In this document: one piece after another, positions 45,731-53,568 of the stretch
Numbering within the stretch: the first letter of the stretch is position 1
Layout: each line of letters begins with the position of its first letter
Assembly: GCF_003325755.1 (NCBI RefSeq)
Contig: NZ_QORI02000022.1
Coordinates: 4,697-68,696 of the forward strand
DNA length: 64,000 bases
Source: Pseudomonas sp. SST3
GTDB lineage: Bacteria > Pseudomonadota > Gammaproteobacteria > Pseudomonadales > Pseudomonadaceae
Direction: 5' to 3'
Notes under the pieces: generated by a model
What the model saw: the letters and a program-made list of their open reading frames with translations, nothing else
What the model was told of the DNA's origin: nothing
The model's database searches: none
Position numbers and translations under genes: made by a program

Positions 45731-45742
45731 CCCCCCCCCCCC
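45731..45742 (+). repeat. Homopolymer of twelve C between the TlpA-like and DsbD-like genes
   Basis: Twelve uninterrupted C on the plus strand (G12 in the direction of transcription), 56 bp upstream of the DsbD-like start codon and 22 bp after the TlpA-like stop. Tracts of this length slip during replication and are also prone to sequencing error. Confidence 0.85.
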
Positions 45743-45763
45743 GGAACCGCAGGACGCAACCGG

Positions 45764-46810
45764 TCAACGCAGCGCCTTGACTGCCTCTACGAGATTGTTG
45801 TCCTGCGGCTTGAGGATATTGGCGACACGGCCTTGCGCATCTAGGAGGACCACCGTCGGAATGTCGCGAATGGCGAAGGCACGAAACAGTTCATCCTGCT
45901 CGTCGAGCGCTAGTGGCAGGGTGGTAGGCGTGGTGTTTTTGTAATCCTGCAGGTCGCTGGCGGAGACCCACAGCCCTGAAGAAACACCCAGCCACTCTAT
46001 GTCGCCCTGGTCCATCAAGCTATCCACATCCTTGCGTACCCGTAGGCAGGCCAGGGATGTCTCGGGCCTGCTTTCCTCAAGATAAGACTCGCACCAGGGC
46101 GCGAAGAACACCAGTGCGCGCGGCTTGCCGCCCTTGCCTAGCTGTACCTGCTCGCCGTCCAACGTCTCGATATTCAGGTCGGTCACGGTATCGCCTGGGG
46201 TGAACTGCGGTGTCTCTGGGGCTGCGTTGGCCTGCGAGCGACTGGTAGAGGCTGTTTGCTCTGATACGGCATTTTCCAGCGCGGCATGCAGAGCCTGGTC
46301 ATCGAGGTGACCGATATGAAATATCCGCCCATCCCGGCCGATCACCACATGCTGGGGCGTGACCCGTAGGTTGAGGTCCGCCGCCAGGCTGCCGTCATCA
46401 ATGACGATCGGCATGGTCAACTGATGCTCCTTGCGGTATGCACGGATCGAATCAATGTCGTCGCTGAAGCCGGTGTTTACCGCGATGACCTGCACCTTGT
46501 CGCCCATCGTCTGTTGCAGCTGCTCAAAGCCGGGCATTTGCTGGCGGCAGGGCACGCACCATGTGGCCCAGAACTTCAGGTAAACCGGCTTTTTTCCGTA
46601 CAGCTCAGCCAGGTCGATCTTCTCCCCATCGATGGTTTCGAGCACTGCAACCGGCGCAAGCTGTCCGATCAGCGAAGCGCCGGCAGTGCGTGCCCGCCGC
46701 GCACCCTCATCGTCCAGGCTGTCATCGGCGTGAGCCAAGTGGAGTGCGCTACCGAGCACGAGCAGGGCCAGGAATTTCTTGATGAGAGAGAGCAGAAACG
46801 GTGATTGCAA
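45764..46810 (-). CDS. Two-domain TlpA/thioredoxin-like exported protein
   Basis: A 348-residue protein with a probable TTG start behind AAGGAG and an N-terminal signal (KKFLALLVLGSALHLAHADD). Domain 1 (about residues 48-180) is TlpA-like with the active site FWATWCVPCRQQMPGFE. After a linker rich in Ser, Thr and Ala (about 180-205) comes a second thioredoxin-like domain. There the corresponding site is FFAPWCESYLEES, having lost the second cysteine. The first domain is likely a periplasmic thiol reductase kept reduced by the DsbD-like protein encoded downstream. The second domain may only bind. Confidence 0.85.
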   Translation of the reverse strand: MQSPFLLSLIKKFLALLVLGSALHLAHADDSLDDEGARRARTAGASLIGQLAPVAVLETIDGEKIDLAELYGKKPVYLKFWATWCVPCRQQMPGFEQLQQTMGDKVQVIAVNTGFSDDIDSIRAYRKEHQLTMPIVIDDGSLAADLNLRVTPQHVVIGRDGRIFHIGHLDDQALHAALENAVSEQTASTSRSQANAAPETPQFTPGDTVTDLNIETLDGEQVQLGKGGKPRALVFFAPWCESYLEESRPETSLACLRVRKDVDSLMDQGDIEWLGVSSGLWVSASDLQDYKNTTPTTLPLALDEQDELFRAFAIRDIPTVVLLDAQGRVANILKPQDNNLVEAVKALR

Positions 46811-46976
46811 AGGAAAGCTCCTTGGCCTGGATGGGCGTGAATGGGTCGTTCTAACGCTGCATCATATTGATTAACGGTTCAGTAAAAAGGCCCATGAATA
46901 GCAAATCCGGCTGTACCATCGGTGCGCCTGATATTGTTTTCGTCTTTTTCCATCAATGCCTGCGGGTGAAAGCTGC

Positions 46977-48383
46977 ATGGAAGATTTGCGTATTGAACTC
47001 AACCGCGAGGCAGGGCTTTCTCTGGTTGAGCAAATCGTTGGAGCCATTGGCAGATCAATCAGCGAGGGACATCTGTATGCGGGCGCTCGCTTGCCGTCCT
47101 GGCGGGACCTCAGCGTTCAGCTGGGCGTTGCTCGTGGCACCGTGCGGGCGGCTTATGAACGGCTGATCGACGAACAGCTGATCGTCTCCCGTGGCGCTGC
47201 CGGTACTTTTGTCGCGCAGCCATTGCCTACGGTCCGACCGACAGACCCCAGCAGTCTGCGCTCGCCATTGCCGGACTTCTACCAGCATTCATTCAGCAAC
47301 GCGCCCATGGTGTTTCAGGCGGGTATCCCCGCGCAGGACGTTTTTCCCTACAAGGTGTGGTCACGCATTGCCGCGAGCGCGGCCCGCCAGGCCGCAATGG
47401 CACCGGTCAGCTATCCGGACCCTCGCGGAGAGCCCGGCTTGCGGACCGAGATCGCCGCCTATCTTTCCGTGGCGCGAGGCGTCATCTGTGCGCCAGAGCA
47501 GATCGTCATCACCTCGGGCTACTCCGGTGGTCTTGGGCTGATCCTGCATGCGCTCGGTTTGCGAGGGCAGACGGCGTGGATGGAAGATCCCGGCTATCCG
47601 ATGACACGCACAGCGCTTTCCATGGCAGGGATTGAAACGGTTCCGGTCAGCGTGGATGCACAGGGCCTGAACGTCGACGAAGGTATTGAACGTGCGCCAA
47701 ATGCTGCGTTGGCGGTGGTGACGGCAGGTCAGCAGGCGCCGCTTGGCATGACCCTTTCGCTGTCACGACGTCTTCGGCTGTTGGAGTGGGCGGATGAGAA
47801 CGGGAGCTGGATTATCGAAGATGATTACCTGAGTGAGCTTCAGCTTACTGGTCGGGCTGCCCCAGCGCTTGCCTCCCAGGATCGTTCAGGTCGGGTCATT
47901 CACATCGGGACCTTTAGCAAGACCATCAATCCGGGCCTGCGTCTAGGTTTTGTCGTGTCGCCGACCGCCCTGGCAAACCGGGTCGCAGACACAGCGGCTG
48001 CGCTGGCACCCTCTGCGTCGATTGCCAGCCAGTGGGCGCTAAAGGAGTTCATGCGCAAGGGCCACTATCTACGCCATCTGCGAAGAATGAAGCGCACCTA
48101 TACCGCCCGGTTGGCTGCCTTACAGCGTGCCTTGAGCGTTCCAGCCACGAGCGAGGCGATGGCGGGGCTTGCCTTGCTGTTGCACTTGCCTAAAGGCACC
48201 GACGATATTGCCATCAGCCAGAAGGCATTGGCATTCGGGCTTGCACCCTTACCGTTATCTATCTGGTATGCCGACCCTGCGCAGGCCCTAAGCGGCTTAC
48301 TGCTGGGCGTCACCAACGTTCCAGACGAAGGCATCGAGGATTGCTGCAGACGCCTGGTTCAGTTCACCCAAACGCTTATGTGA
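46977..48383 (+). CDS. MocR/PdxR-type regulator (GntR HTH + aminotransferase domain)
   Basis: A 468-residue protein beginning MEDLRIELNREAGLSLVEQI (an ATG seven codons upstream is possible). Residues 10-80 form a winged GntR helix-turn-helix (LPSWRDLSVQLGVARGTVRA). From about residue 100 comes a fold-type I aminotransferase domain with the PLP lysine at about residue 315 (GTFSKTINPGLRLGF). Such regulators sense PLP or an amine. It is divergent from the TlpA-DsbD genes, with 166 bp between, and upstream of the PEP-mutase-like gene, so either side could be a target. Confidence 0.9.
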   Translation: MEDLRIELNREAGLSLVEQIVGAIGRSISEGHLYAGARLPSWRDLSVQLGVARGTVRAAYERLIDEQLIVSRGAAGTFVAQPLPTVRPTDPSSLRSPLPDFYQHSFSNAPMVFQAGIPAQDVFPYKVWSRIAASAARQAAMAPVSYPDPRGEPGLRTEIAAYLSVARGVICAPEQIVITSGYSGGLGLILHALGLRGQTAWMEDPGYPMTRTALSMAGIETVPVSVDAQGLNVDEGIERAPNAALAVVTAGQQAPLGMTLSLSRRLRLLEWADENGSWIIEDDYLSELQLTGRAAPALASQDRSGRVIHIGTFSKTINPGLRLGFVVSPTALANRVADTAAALAPSASIASQWALKEFMRKGHYLRHLRRMKRTYTARLAALQRALSVPATSEAMAGLALLLHLPKGTDDIAISQKALAFGLAPLPLSIWYADPAQALSGLLLGVTNVPDEGIEDCCRRLVQFTQTLM

Positions 48384-48574
48384 GGACGGAAAAACCCTTC
48401 TAATACGGACGCGCATGAGCGCCAGCTTATGGCCGAAACTGCCTCTCACAGCGGACAGCGTCCGGTCATTTGCAGCCTATCGCAGCTTCTACAAAACTAG
48501 AGGCGAATCTCGAACCTGATTCGGGCTTCTGCCCCAGCAAGATACCGGCTAGATACCGTCCCTTGGAGGGAGCC

Positions 48575-49405
48575 ATGGCTCAACTCACAGCTACAGAAAA
48601 ACGTGCGGTATTTCGTGAGATGCATCGGACAGGATGCTTTTTATTACCCAACCCGTGGGACGCTGGCAGCGCCCGTATCCTGGAGACGCTCGGTTACAAA
48701 GCGCTAGCGACTACCAGCTCTGGCTATGCGTGGTCGCAATCACGAGCTGACGGTCAGCTGTCCCGCTCCGATACGTTGGCTCATATGCGTTATATGGCCG
48801 CCATTAGCAACCTTCCTATCAATGCGGACTTCGAAAGCGGTTATGCAATGACCGCCGAGGGGATATTCGAAAGTGTCAGCATGGCTGTCGATACCGGCGT
48901 GGCAGGCCTTTCGATTGAAGACTCAACAGGCGACTCAAGACAGCCGTTGAGAGACAAATCGGAAGCTGTGGAGCGCATGCAGGCAGCCCGTGCAGCTATC
49001 GATGCAAATGGCGGCGACACCCTCTTGGTCGGACGTGCAGAGAACTACTTCGTGGATCGCCCAGACCTGGACGATACCATCGAGCGTTTACTTGCCTATT
49101 CGGACGCGGGGGCCGACTGTTTGTATGCCCCTGGCCTCAAGACGCGGAAAGAAATCCAGACGGTTGTGAGCGCGGTAGCCCCTAAGCCTGTGAACGTTCT
49201 CATCGGCTGGGCCAGTGACTTGTCTGTACAAGATCTGGCCGACCTTGGCGTGAGGCGAATCAGCGTGGGTGGTGCCTTGGCTCGAGCAGCTTGGGGCGGT
49301 TTTATAACCGCCGCCCGGACGATGAGTGAACAGGGTCGATTCGATGGGTTTATCGATACGCCCTCAGGTGCGGAGCTCGACAAATTATTCGGTTCACCTC
49401 GCTGA
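48575..49405 (+). CDS. Isocitrate lyase / PEP mutase superfamily protein
   Basis: A 276-residue (beta/alpha)8 enzyme. It starts MAQLTATEKRAVFREMHRTG behind GGAGGGAGCC; a 35-residue upstream extension is rejected. The metal-binding acidic motif is INADFESGYAMTAEG, preceded by ATTSSGYAWSQ. The isocitrate lyase catalytic KKCGH is absent, so it is not ICL itself. Relatives include phosphonopyruvate hydrolases and uncharacterised C-C lyases acting on 2-oxo acids. The convergent MFS carrier may transport a related acid. Confidence 0.82.
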   Translation: MAQLTATEKRAVFREMHRTGCFLLPNPWDAGSARILETLGYKALATTSSGYAWSQSRADGQLSRSDTLAHMRYMAAISNLPINADFESGYAMTAEGIFESVSMAVDTGVAGLSIEDSTGDSRQPLRDKSEAVERMQAARAAIDANGGDTLLVGRAENYFVDRPDLDDTIERLLAYSDAGADCLYAPGLKTRKEIQTVVSAVAPKPVNVLIGWASDLSVQDLADLGVRRISVGGALARAAWGGFITAARTMSEQGRFDGFIDTPSGAELDKLFGSPR

Positions 49406-49483
49406 GTCGCATTAAGCAACTTTGGCACGCCGCTCAGAATGGGCGCGCCACAGCAAGTTGCTGCGCTTCGGAAACGCGCCGGC

Positions 49484-50779
49484 TCAGGCTTTAGAAACCG
49501 TTACCGGCTGCGGAAATGTAAAACCACTCAACGGCAGCTTTAGCGAAACCACTGCGGCAATCAAAAGCAGCCCGCCCGAACTACCAAAAGCGAGCCAATG
49601 GGTACCGAACTGCTCGAACCCCCACCCACCTAGCCATGAGCTGATCATTGCTCCGACCTGATGGCCCAAATAAGCAGTTCCGTACAGAACGCCGACCAGC
49701 CGCACGCCATATACATCCGCGAGTATGGCCGACGAAGCTGCAATACTGCCCGCCCAAACCATTCCTCCAATAGCCGCCGCGATGTACAGCTCCCAATGGG
49801 TACCTACTAGGAGCAGCGCAAAGAACCCCAGGCCCCGAATGAAGTAAATCGCCCCTAGGATGTTCCTTCGAGGGAGCCGGTCGGACAATCGACCCAGTAC
49901 CAGCGTTCCAGCAATGGCCACAAGACCGATGAGCCCGATGCCATAAGAGCTCGTCATGGCATCGAATCCGTGATCCATGAGCATAGGCACGCCATGAGTC
50001 CCAAGAAGATTCATGCTGTATCCGCATGCGAACAGACCGAGCACGATTTTCCAAAAGGGCGAAGTGCGCATAGCGGCACCGAACGTGAGTTCAGGCGCCG
50101 CATTGGTTGATGGCACAGAATCAGGCGTCGCTTGTAGCAGATCCGAATTTTGCGGCGCCTCGTCCTTAATGATGAATAAGGCTGCCGGCACGGTTACCAC
50201 AGCGAATGTAATAGCGAAGCCAACAAGTGTGGTTTGCCAATCAAATAACGTAATAGACAGCGTCAGCAGCGGCGTCAGTACCGCCATACCAGCCATTGAA
50301 CCAGTAGACAGGAAGAACAGCGCCATACCACGTTGCCGAGTAAACCATCGGCTAATGACCGGCGTTAGCGCCACTGGGCTGGTGAACGCAAGACCAATCG
50401 ACAGCAGCACACCGAATGAAAGTAGAAAGGTGAAAGGCGTACGTGCAACGACTGTCCATACCGTTGAGGCGACGACTATTGTCGTTCCGAGCAACAACAC
50501 GGAGCGCGTTCCTATTACCCCAACAAGGTACCCCGCGAGAGGCATCGCTAAGCCATAGAACAGCATGCCAATCCCAACGATGGTAGCCAGAAGGCTGCGG
50601 CTAAAGCCGAGGTCTTCTGCCATCGGGAGGAAAAATGGCCCGATCCCGAGGCGCATTCCAACCGTCAGCAGCGTGAGGACCGTGGCGGCAGCAACGATGT
50701 TCCAGCCGTGGTACCAGTTACCTTTGCGAAGGGATAAGGACACAGATCGCACCTCTGAAATGAGTTTCGTGCTGCTCAT
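49484..50779 (-). CDS. MFS transporter (oxalate/formate antiporter-like)
   Basis: A 431-residue carrier with 12 hydrophobic segments. The N terminus KGNWYHGWNIVAAATVLTLL and FYGLAMPLAGYLVGVIGTRS resemble the OxlT/monocarboxylate group of the MFS, as does the mid-protein FACGYSMNLLGTHGVPML. Substrate is likely an organic acid but cannot be stated. It is convergent to the PEP-mutase-like gene. Confidence 0.85.
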   Translation of the reverse strand: MSSTKLISEVRSVSLSLRKGNWYHGWNIVAAATVLTLLTVGMRLGIGPFFLPMAEDLGFSRSLLATIVGIGMLFYGLAMPLAGYLVGVIGTRSVLLLGTTIVVASTVWTVVARTPFTFLLSFGVLLSIGLAFTSPVALTPVISRWFTRQRGMALFFLSTGSMAGMAVLTPLLTLSITLFDWQTTLVGFAITFAVVTVPAALFIIKDEAPQNSDLLQATPDSVPSTNAAPELTFGAAMRTSPFWKIVLGLFACGYSMNLLGTHGVPMLMDHGFDAMTSSYGIGLIGLVAIAGTLVLGRLSDRLPRRNILGAIYFIRGLGFFALLLVGTHWELYIAAAIGGMVWAGSIAASSAILADVYGVRLVGVLYGTAYLGHQVGAMISSWLGGWGFEQFGTHWLAFGSSGGLLLIAAVVSLKLPLSGFTFPQPVTVSKA

Positions 50780-50996
50780 ACAAAGCTAACAAACAATCCT
50801 ACGTCCGACCTCATGCATCCTTCGTACAAATATTCAAACCATTCAGATTCGCCATAAGGCTACTCGGCCAAAGGCGGATTCGAAAAAGCCTGCTACACAT
50901 TACTTTAAGGACCGTAGGCACAGGCAGTTCTTGTACTGAGAAATCAGGAACTGGGTTCAACGTGTCGGCCTCTCATTTTTATTCGCCCAACGGAGC

Positions 50997-51440
50997 ATGA
51001 TTATGTTCGTATCAAGCGAAAACCGAACCGCCACCCGAGCAACCGCCATCACCGCACGCGATGTTGCGCATCGTATGGTCTTAGTGCTTTGCGTCACAGC
51101 TATGGTGCTGTTTGCAACGCAGGCCTTCGCTCACCACGGTTGGGCCTGGGCGGAAGAAGAGCAGTCGGAGTTGAAGGGCACGATTACCGAGATATCGATG
51201 GCCCCACCTCATCCGGCCTTGCGCGTAAAAGCCCAAGACGGCCGTTTATGGCAAGTCGATCTGGGGAATCCGAACCAGACGCAACGTTCCGGTTTCACTG
51301 GCGATACCGCCAAGGTGGGAGATGACATCACCGTACTCGGCAACCGCACCAAGGAGCCGAACGAAGCGCATATAAAAGCCGTGCGCATCACGGTCGGCGG
51401 CAAGCAATACGACATGTATCCGGAGCGCATCAAGGAATGA
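50997..51440 (+). CDS. DUF6152 family exported protein
   Basis: A 147-residue protein with an N-terminal hydrophobic segment (MVLVLCVTAMVLFATQAFA) and cleavage before HHGWAWAEE. The HHG-W motif right after cleavage and the pattern ELKGTITEISMAPPHPALRV, then LGNPNQTQRSGF, fit DUF6152. The fold is probably a small OB-like beta-barrel. Translation may begin at the second ATG (51003), which has better spacing from GGAG. It is followed 10 bp later by a membrane protein gene, with which it forms an operon. Function unknown; the double histidine suggests metal binding. Confidence 0.78.
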   Translation: MIMFVSSENRTATRATAITARDVAHRMVLVLCVTAMVLFATQAFAHHGWAWAEEEQSELKGTITEISMAPPHPALRVKAQDGRLWQVDLGNPNQTQRSGFTGDTAKVGDDITVLGNRTKEPNEAHIKAVRITVGGKQYDMYPERIKE

Positions 51441-51450
51441 CGACACGGCG

Positions 51451-51924
51451 ATGACGGTTTTTCTGCAATCAGTTGCCGGCTGGCCCGGTGCCGTCGTCCT
51501 ACAGGAATACTGGATCGCCTATCTGGTCGTCAATGCAGCTCACATCCTTGGCATAGGGCTACTCCTAGGCGCGATCCTGCCGCTCGATTTGCTCCTTTTG
51601 CGTTCAAGGCACGGACGGGACCTGCCGGTCATTGGACCCTTTCTTGTACGCGCAGCGGCCACGGGCGCCACACTTGCGGTGATAACGGGGCTTTGGTTGT
51701 TCTCTGTGAAGCCGGCGGAGTACGCAGAGAACCCAGCCTTCCTCTACAAGGCCGCACTGCTAGTGCTGGCAATCTGCAACATCGCACTCCAGCATCGCGG
51801 AGAGCGCTTTGATATCGCCCTGTGCGGCGGCCGACCAACTGTGCGAGTTCGCGCCCTGGCCGTCGCATCCGCGATTCTTTGGCTTTCTATCCTCATAGCC
51901 GGCCGCTGGATCGGCTTTGTCTGA
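51451..51924 (+). CDS. Four-helix membrane protein, DUF2214/DUF6644-like
   Basis: A 157-residue protein with four hydrophobic segments: WIAYLVVNAAHILGIGLLLG, FLVRAAATGATLAVITGLWL, PAFLYKAALLVLAICNIALQ and ALAVASAILWLSILIAGRW. The NAAHILGIGLL histidine sits in a helix, as in small cytochrome-like or copper-handling proteins. It lies directly after the DUF6152 gene. The two are often paired in proteobacteria as I recall, suggesting one membrane unit. Function not established. Confidence 0.75.
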   Translation: MTVFLQSVAGWPGAVVLQEYWIAYLVVNAAHILGIGLLLGAILPLDLLLLRSRHGRDLPVIGPFLVRAAATGATLAVITGLWLFSVKPAEYAENPAFLYKAALLVLAICNIALQHRGERFDIALCGGRPTVRVRALAVASAILWLSILIAGRWIGFV

Positions 51925-52463
51925 CACGAGGAAATCGGCGGGATGTAGCGGCGCCACCGATTAGCGACTCTGACAGCGCAGTTGATATTCAAGGAGAAGG
52001 TTTCGTCTGGCCGTTCGTATGAGCCCGCCCGCTCCAGAGCAGCAGATCGCTCGCCGCCACGCGGCCTAGGTCTGTGCCGTTGCGGGTTTTCGCAGGCCTA
52101 TGCTGTTGCGGACCATGGGGCCAATAAGTAGTCCCACGATCTTCCGCTGACGGATTGCCCGCCGCTATCGAATCGGCGTCGATTATCTGCAGGCCCAGTT
52201 CCAGTAACCCCTTCAGCAGCTAGTGAAAGTCCGCTTTATGCATCAGACGATGAGCGTCCGCTCCTGCCAGAAGTCGACTCCGCCAAAGCCTGCTTTCGTC
52301 CGTTGCATCGCTAAGACGCTGCCCTGCCTCGCCCAACTCCGCTACCAATCAGCACATCCGGAGAGCGCAAGGACATCCGCAGCGTAAGTCGGTTTCGCCA
52401 CAAACGGTTAGCCGCCGAAGCGACCCAGGCGAACACCGCCACAAACCCTGTTCTCGCTTCACA
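51925..52463. other. 539-bp region without an intact gene
   Basis: Lies between the DUF2214-like gene and the convergent VOC gene. Short frames are present on both strands but none has a binding site. A minus-strand stretch around 52060-52220 reads GLLELGLQIIDADSIAAGNP in one frame, which looks protein-like but has no start and is followed by no known domain. The part near 52225-52280 (AAAGTCCGCTTTATGC, GAGCGTCCGCTCCTGCCAGA) resembles a degenerate sequence seen elsewhere in the window near 48430. Confidence 0.45.
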
Positions 52464-52868
52464 TCAGCGCAAACGCTGCCCCGATATCGCCGGATGATAA
52501 AGCGGCTGAACGGTATTTCCGGCAGGGTCGAGCATATGAAAGCTGTGGGCGCCGTCGCTGTGAGCGAAGGGGCGATCCAGCAGAGTTACATGCTGGGTTT
52601 TCAAGTATTCATACCAGGCGTGTAGCTCGTCCAGGCTGTCGACGATGAAGCCGTAGTGATTCATCGCCTGGACGCCGCTGCTTTTTGTCGAGGCGCGTCC
52701 CAGAGAAAGGTTGTCGTTGCCGCAGGTCAGGTAGACGAGATCCTTGCTGGCGCGGTTGAGCACTTCCATGCCCAACACGTCGACATAAAAGCGTTCGCAC
52801 TCTTCCAGATTCGGGGCGGTAAGCGCCAGGTGGCGCAGGCCATTAAGGCGACCGGGACGGTTTGGCAT
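52464..52868 (-). CDS. VOC family protein (glyoxalase/extradiol dioxygenase fold)
   Basis: A 134-residue vicinal-oxygen-chelate protein starting MPNRPGRLNGLRHLALTAPN. Metal-ligand positions are His13 (LRHLALTAPNLEECERFYVD), a second histidine in MNHYGFIVDSLDELHAWYE, and a glutamate-free ending DPAGNTVQPLY. The final usual Glu is replaced by Gln (VQPL), so metal binding may be changed. It is divergent from a monooxygenase gene and shares its operator region. Substrate unknown; aromatic or quinone handling is plausible. Confidence 0.85.
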   Translation of the reverse strand: MPNRPGRLNGLRHLALTAPNLEECERFYVDVLGMEVLNRASKDLVYLTCGNDNLSLGRASTKSSGVQAMNHYGFIVDSLDELHAWYEYLKTQHVTLLDRPFAHSDGAHSFHMLDPAGNTVQPLYHPAISGQRLR

Positions 52869-52883
52869 GTTTTGATCCTTTTT

Positions 52884-52893
52884 TTGTATACAA
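52884..52893. promoter_or_regulatory. GntR/FadR-type operator TTGTATACAA
   Basis: A perfect 10-bp palindrome in the 59-bp space between divergent VOC and monooxygenase genes. TTGTATACAA-like sites are typical for FCD-type GntR repressors such as VanR and LldR. No GntR-FCD gene is in the window. Confidence 0.6.
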
Positions 52894-52927
52894 TCAAGTC
52901 GCAACCATAAAACAAAACAGGATTCTT

Positions 52928-53230
52928 ATGTACTGCCTCATTTTGAAAACCCAGCTCAAGCCTGGCTCGTTCGCTCAGTTTATGGAAGCCATGCGAGTTA
53001 ACGCCGCTGCCTCGGTCCAGAACGAGCCGGATTGCCTGGTCTTCGATGTGGTGCAGGATCTGACCGATCCCGATCTTGTGTATCTCTATGAGCTATATCG
53101 CGACGAATCCGCTTTCGCACATCACAAAACCACCGAGCATTATCTGCAGAGCCGTCCGCGGCTCGGGGAGTTTATCGTCAAGCAAGAGGCCATGAAGGGC
53201 CGCATGGTCTGCGCCAATAGCAAACGCTAA
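52928..53230 (+). CDS. Antibiotic-biosynthesis-monooxygenase-type (YgiN-like) protein
   Basis: A 100-residue ABM-domain protein, MYCLILKTQLKPGSFAQFME, with a dimeric ferredoxin-like fold. The family motifs AAASVQNEPDCLVFDVVQDL and YLYELYRDESAFAHHKTTEH are clear; YgiN members are quinol monooxygenases. It is divergent from a VOC protein under a shared palindromic operator, so the pair may act in aromatic or quinone turnover. No cofactor-binding residues are needed in this family. Confidence 0.85.
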   Translation: MYCLILKTQLKPGSFAQFMEAMRVNAAASVQNEPDCLVFDVVQDLTDPDLVYLYELYRDESAFAHHKTTEHYLQSRPRLGEFIVKQEAMKGRMVCANSKR

Positions 53231-53332
53231 GTAACTACTGCTCTCATTGCGTCCGCGATCTGACCACTGGCATGAACATCGCCCTGCAGGCCTGTTCAAA
53301 ATCTTGAGTCTTCCACAACCATGAGGTGCAGC

Positions 53333-53524
53333 ATGGCCAAAGACGACAAGACGACCCCGCACGAGAAGAGCGATCACGAGCTGGCGAATACCGCCGACGA
53401 GGTGGAGATCGGCAACACCGCCCATACGGACCGTACGCAACCGGTCGGGCATAGCCTGAAACCCACGCGTACCCGCATGAACGGCAGCGACGAAGACGAT
53501 CCGGACAACCACAAGCGCAAATGA
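53333..53524 (+). CDS. Small hydrophilic hypothetical protein
   Basis: A 63-residue protein, MAKDDKTTPHEKSDHELANT, rich in charged residues and without hydrophobic core, so probably disordered. GAGGTG lies 5 bases before the ATG and a strong terminator follows, which support a real gene. Similar small Lys/Asp-rich proteins in Pseudomonas are stress-related, but this is a guess. Confidence 0.6.
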   Translation: MAKDDKTTPHEKSDHELANTADEVEIGNTAHTDRTQPVGHSLKPTRTRMNGSDEDDPDNHKRK

Positions 53525-53525
53525 C

Positions 53526-53554
53526 AAGAGCCCCCGCGCACGCGGGGCTCTTCT
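53526..53554. terminator. Bidirectional terminator
   Basis: AAGAGCCCCCGCG / CGCGGGGCTCTT with a 2-base centre and one bulged C. The stem ends in AAGA/TCTT on both sides and sits between the stop codons of the convergent small protein and EamA genes. Confidence 0.85.
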
Positions 53555-53568
53555 TGTTCGGCTTGGCG

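Noticed and set aside
48575..49405. Isocitrate lyase of the glyoxylate cycle
   Set aside because: The catalytic KKCGH motif is absent and the protein is far shorter than AceA.
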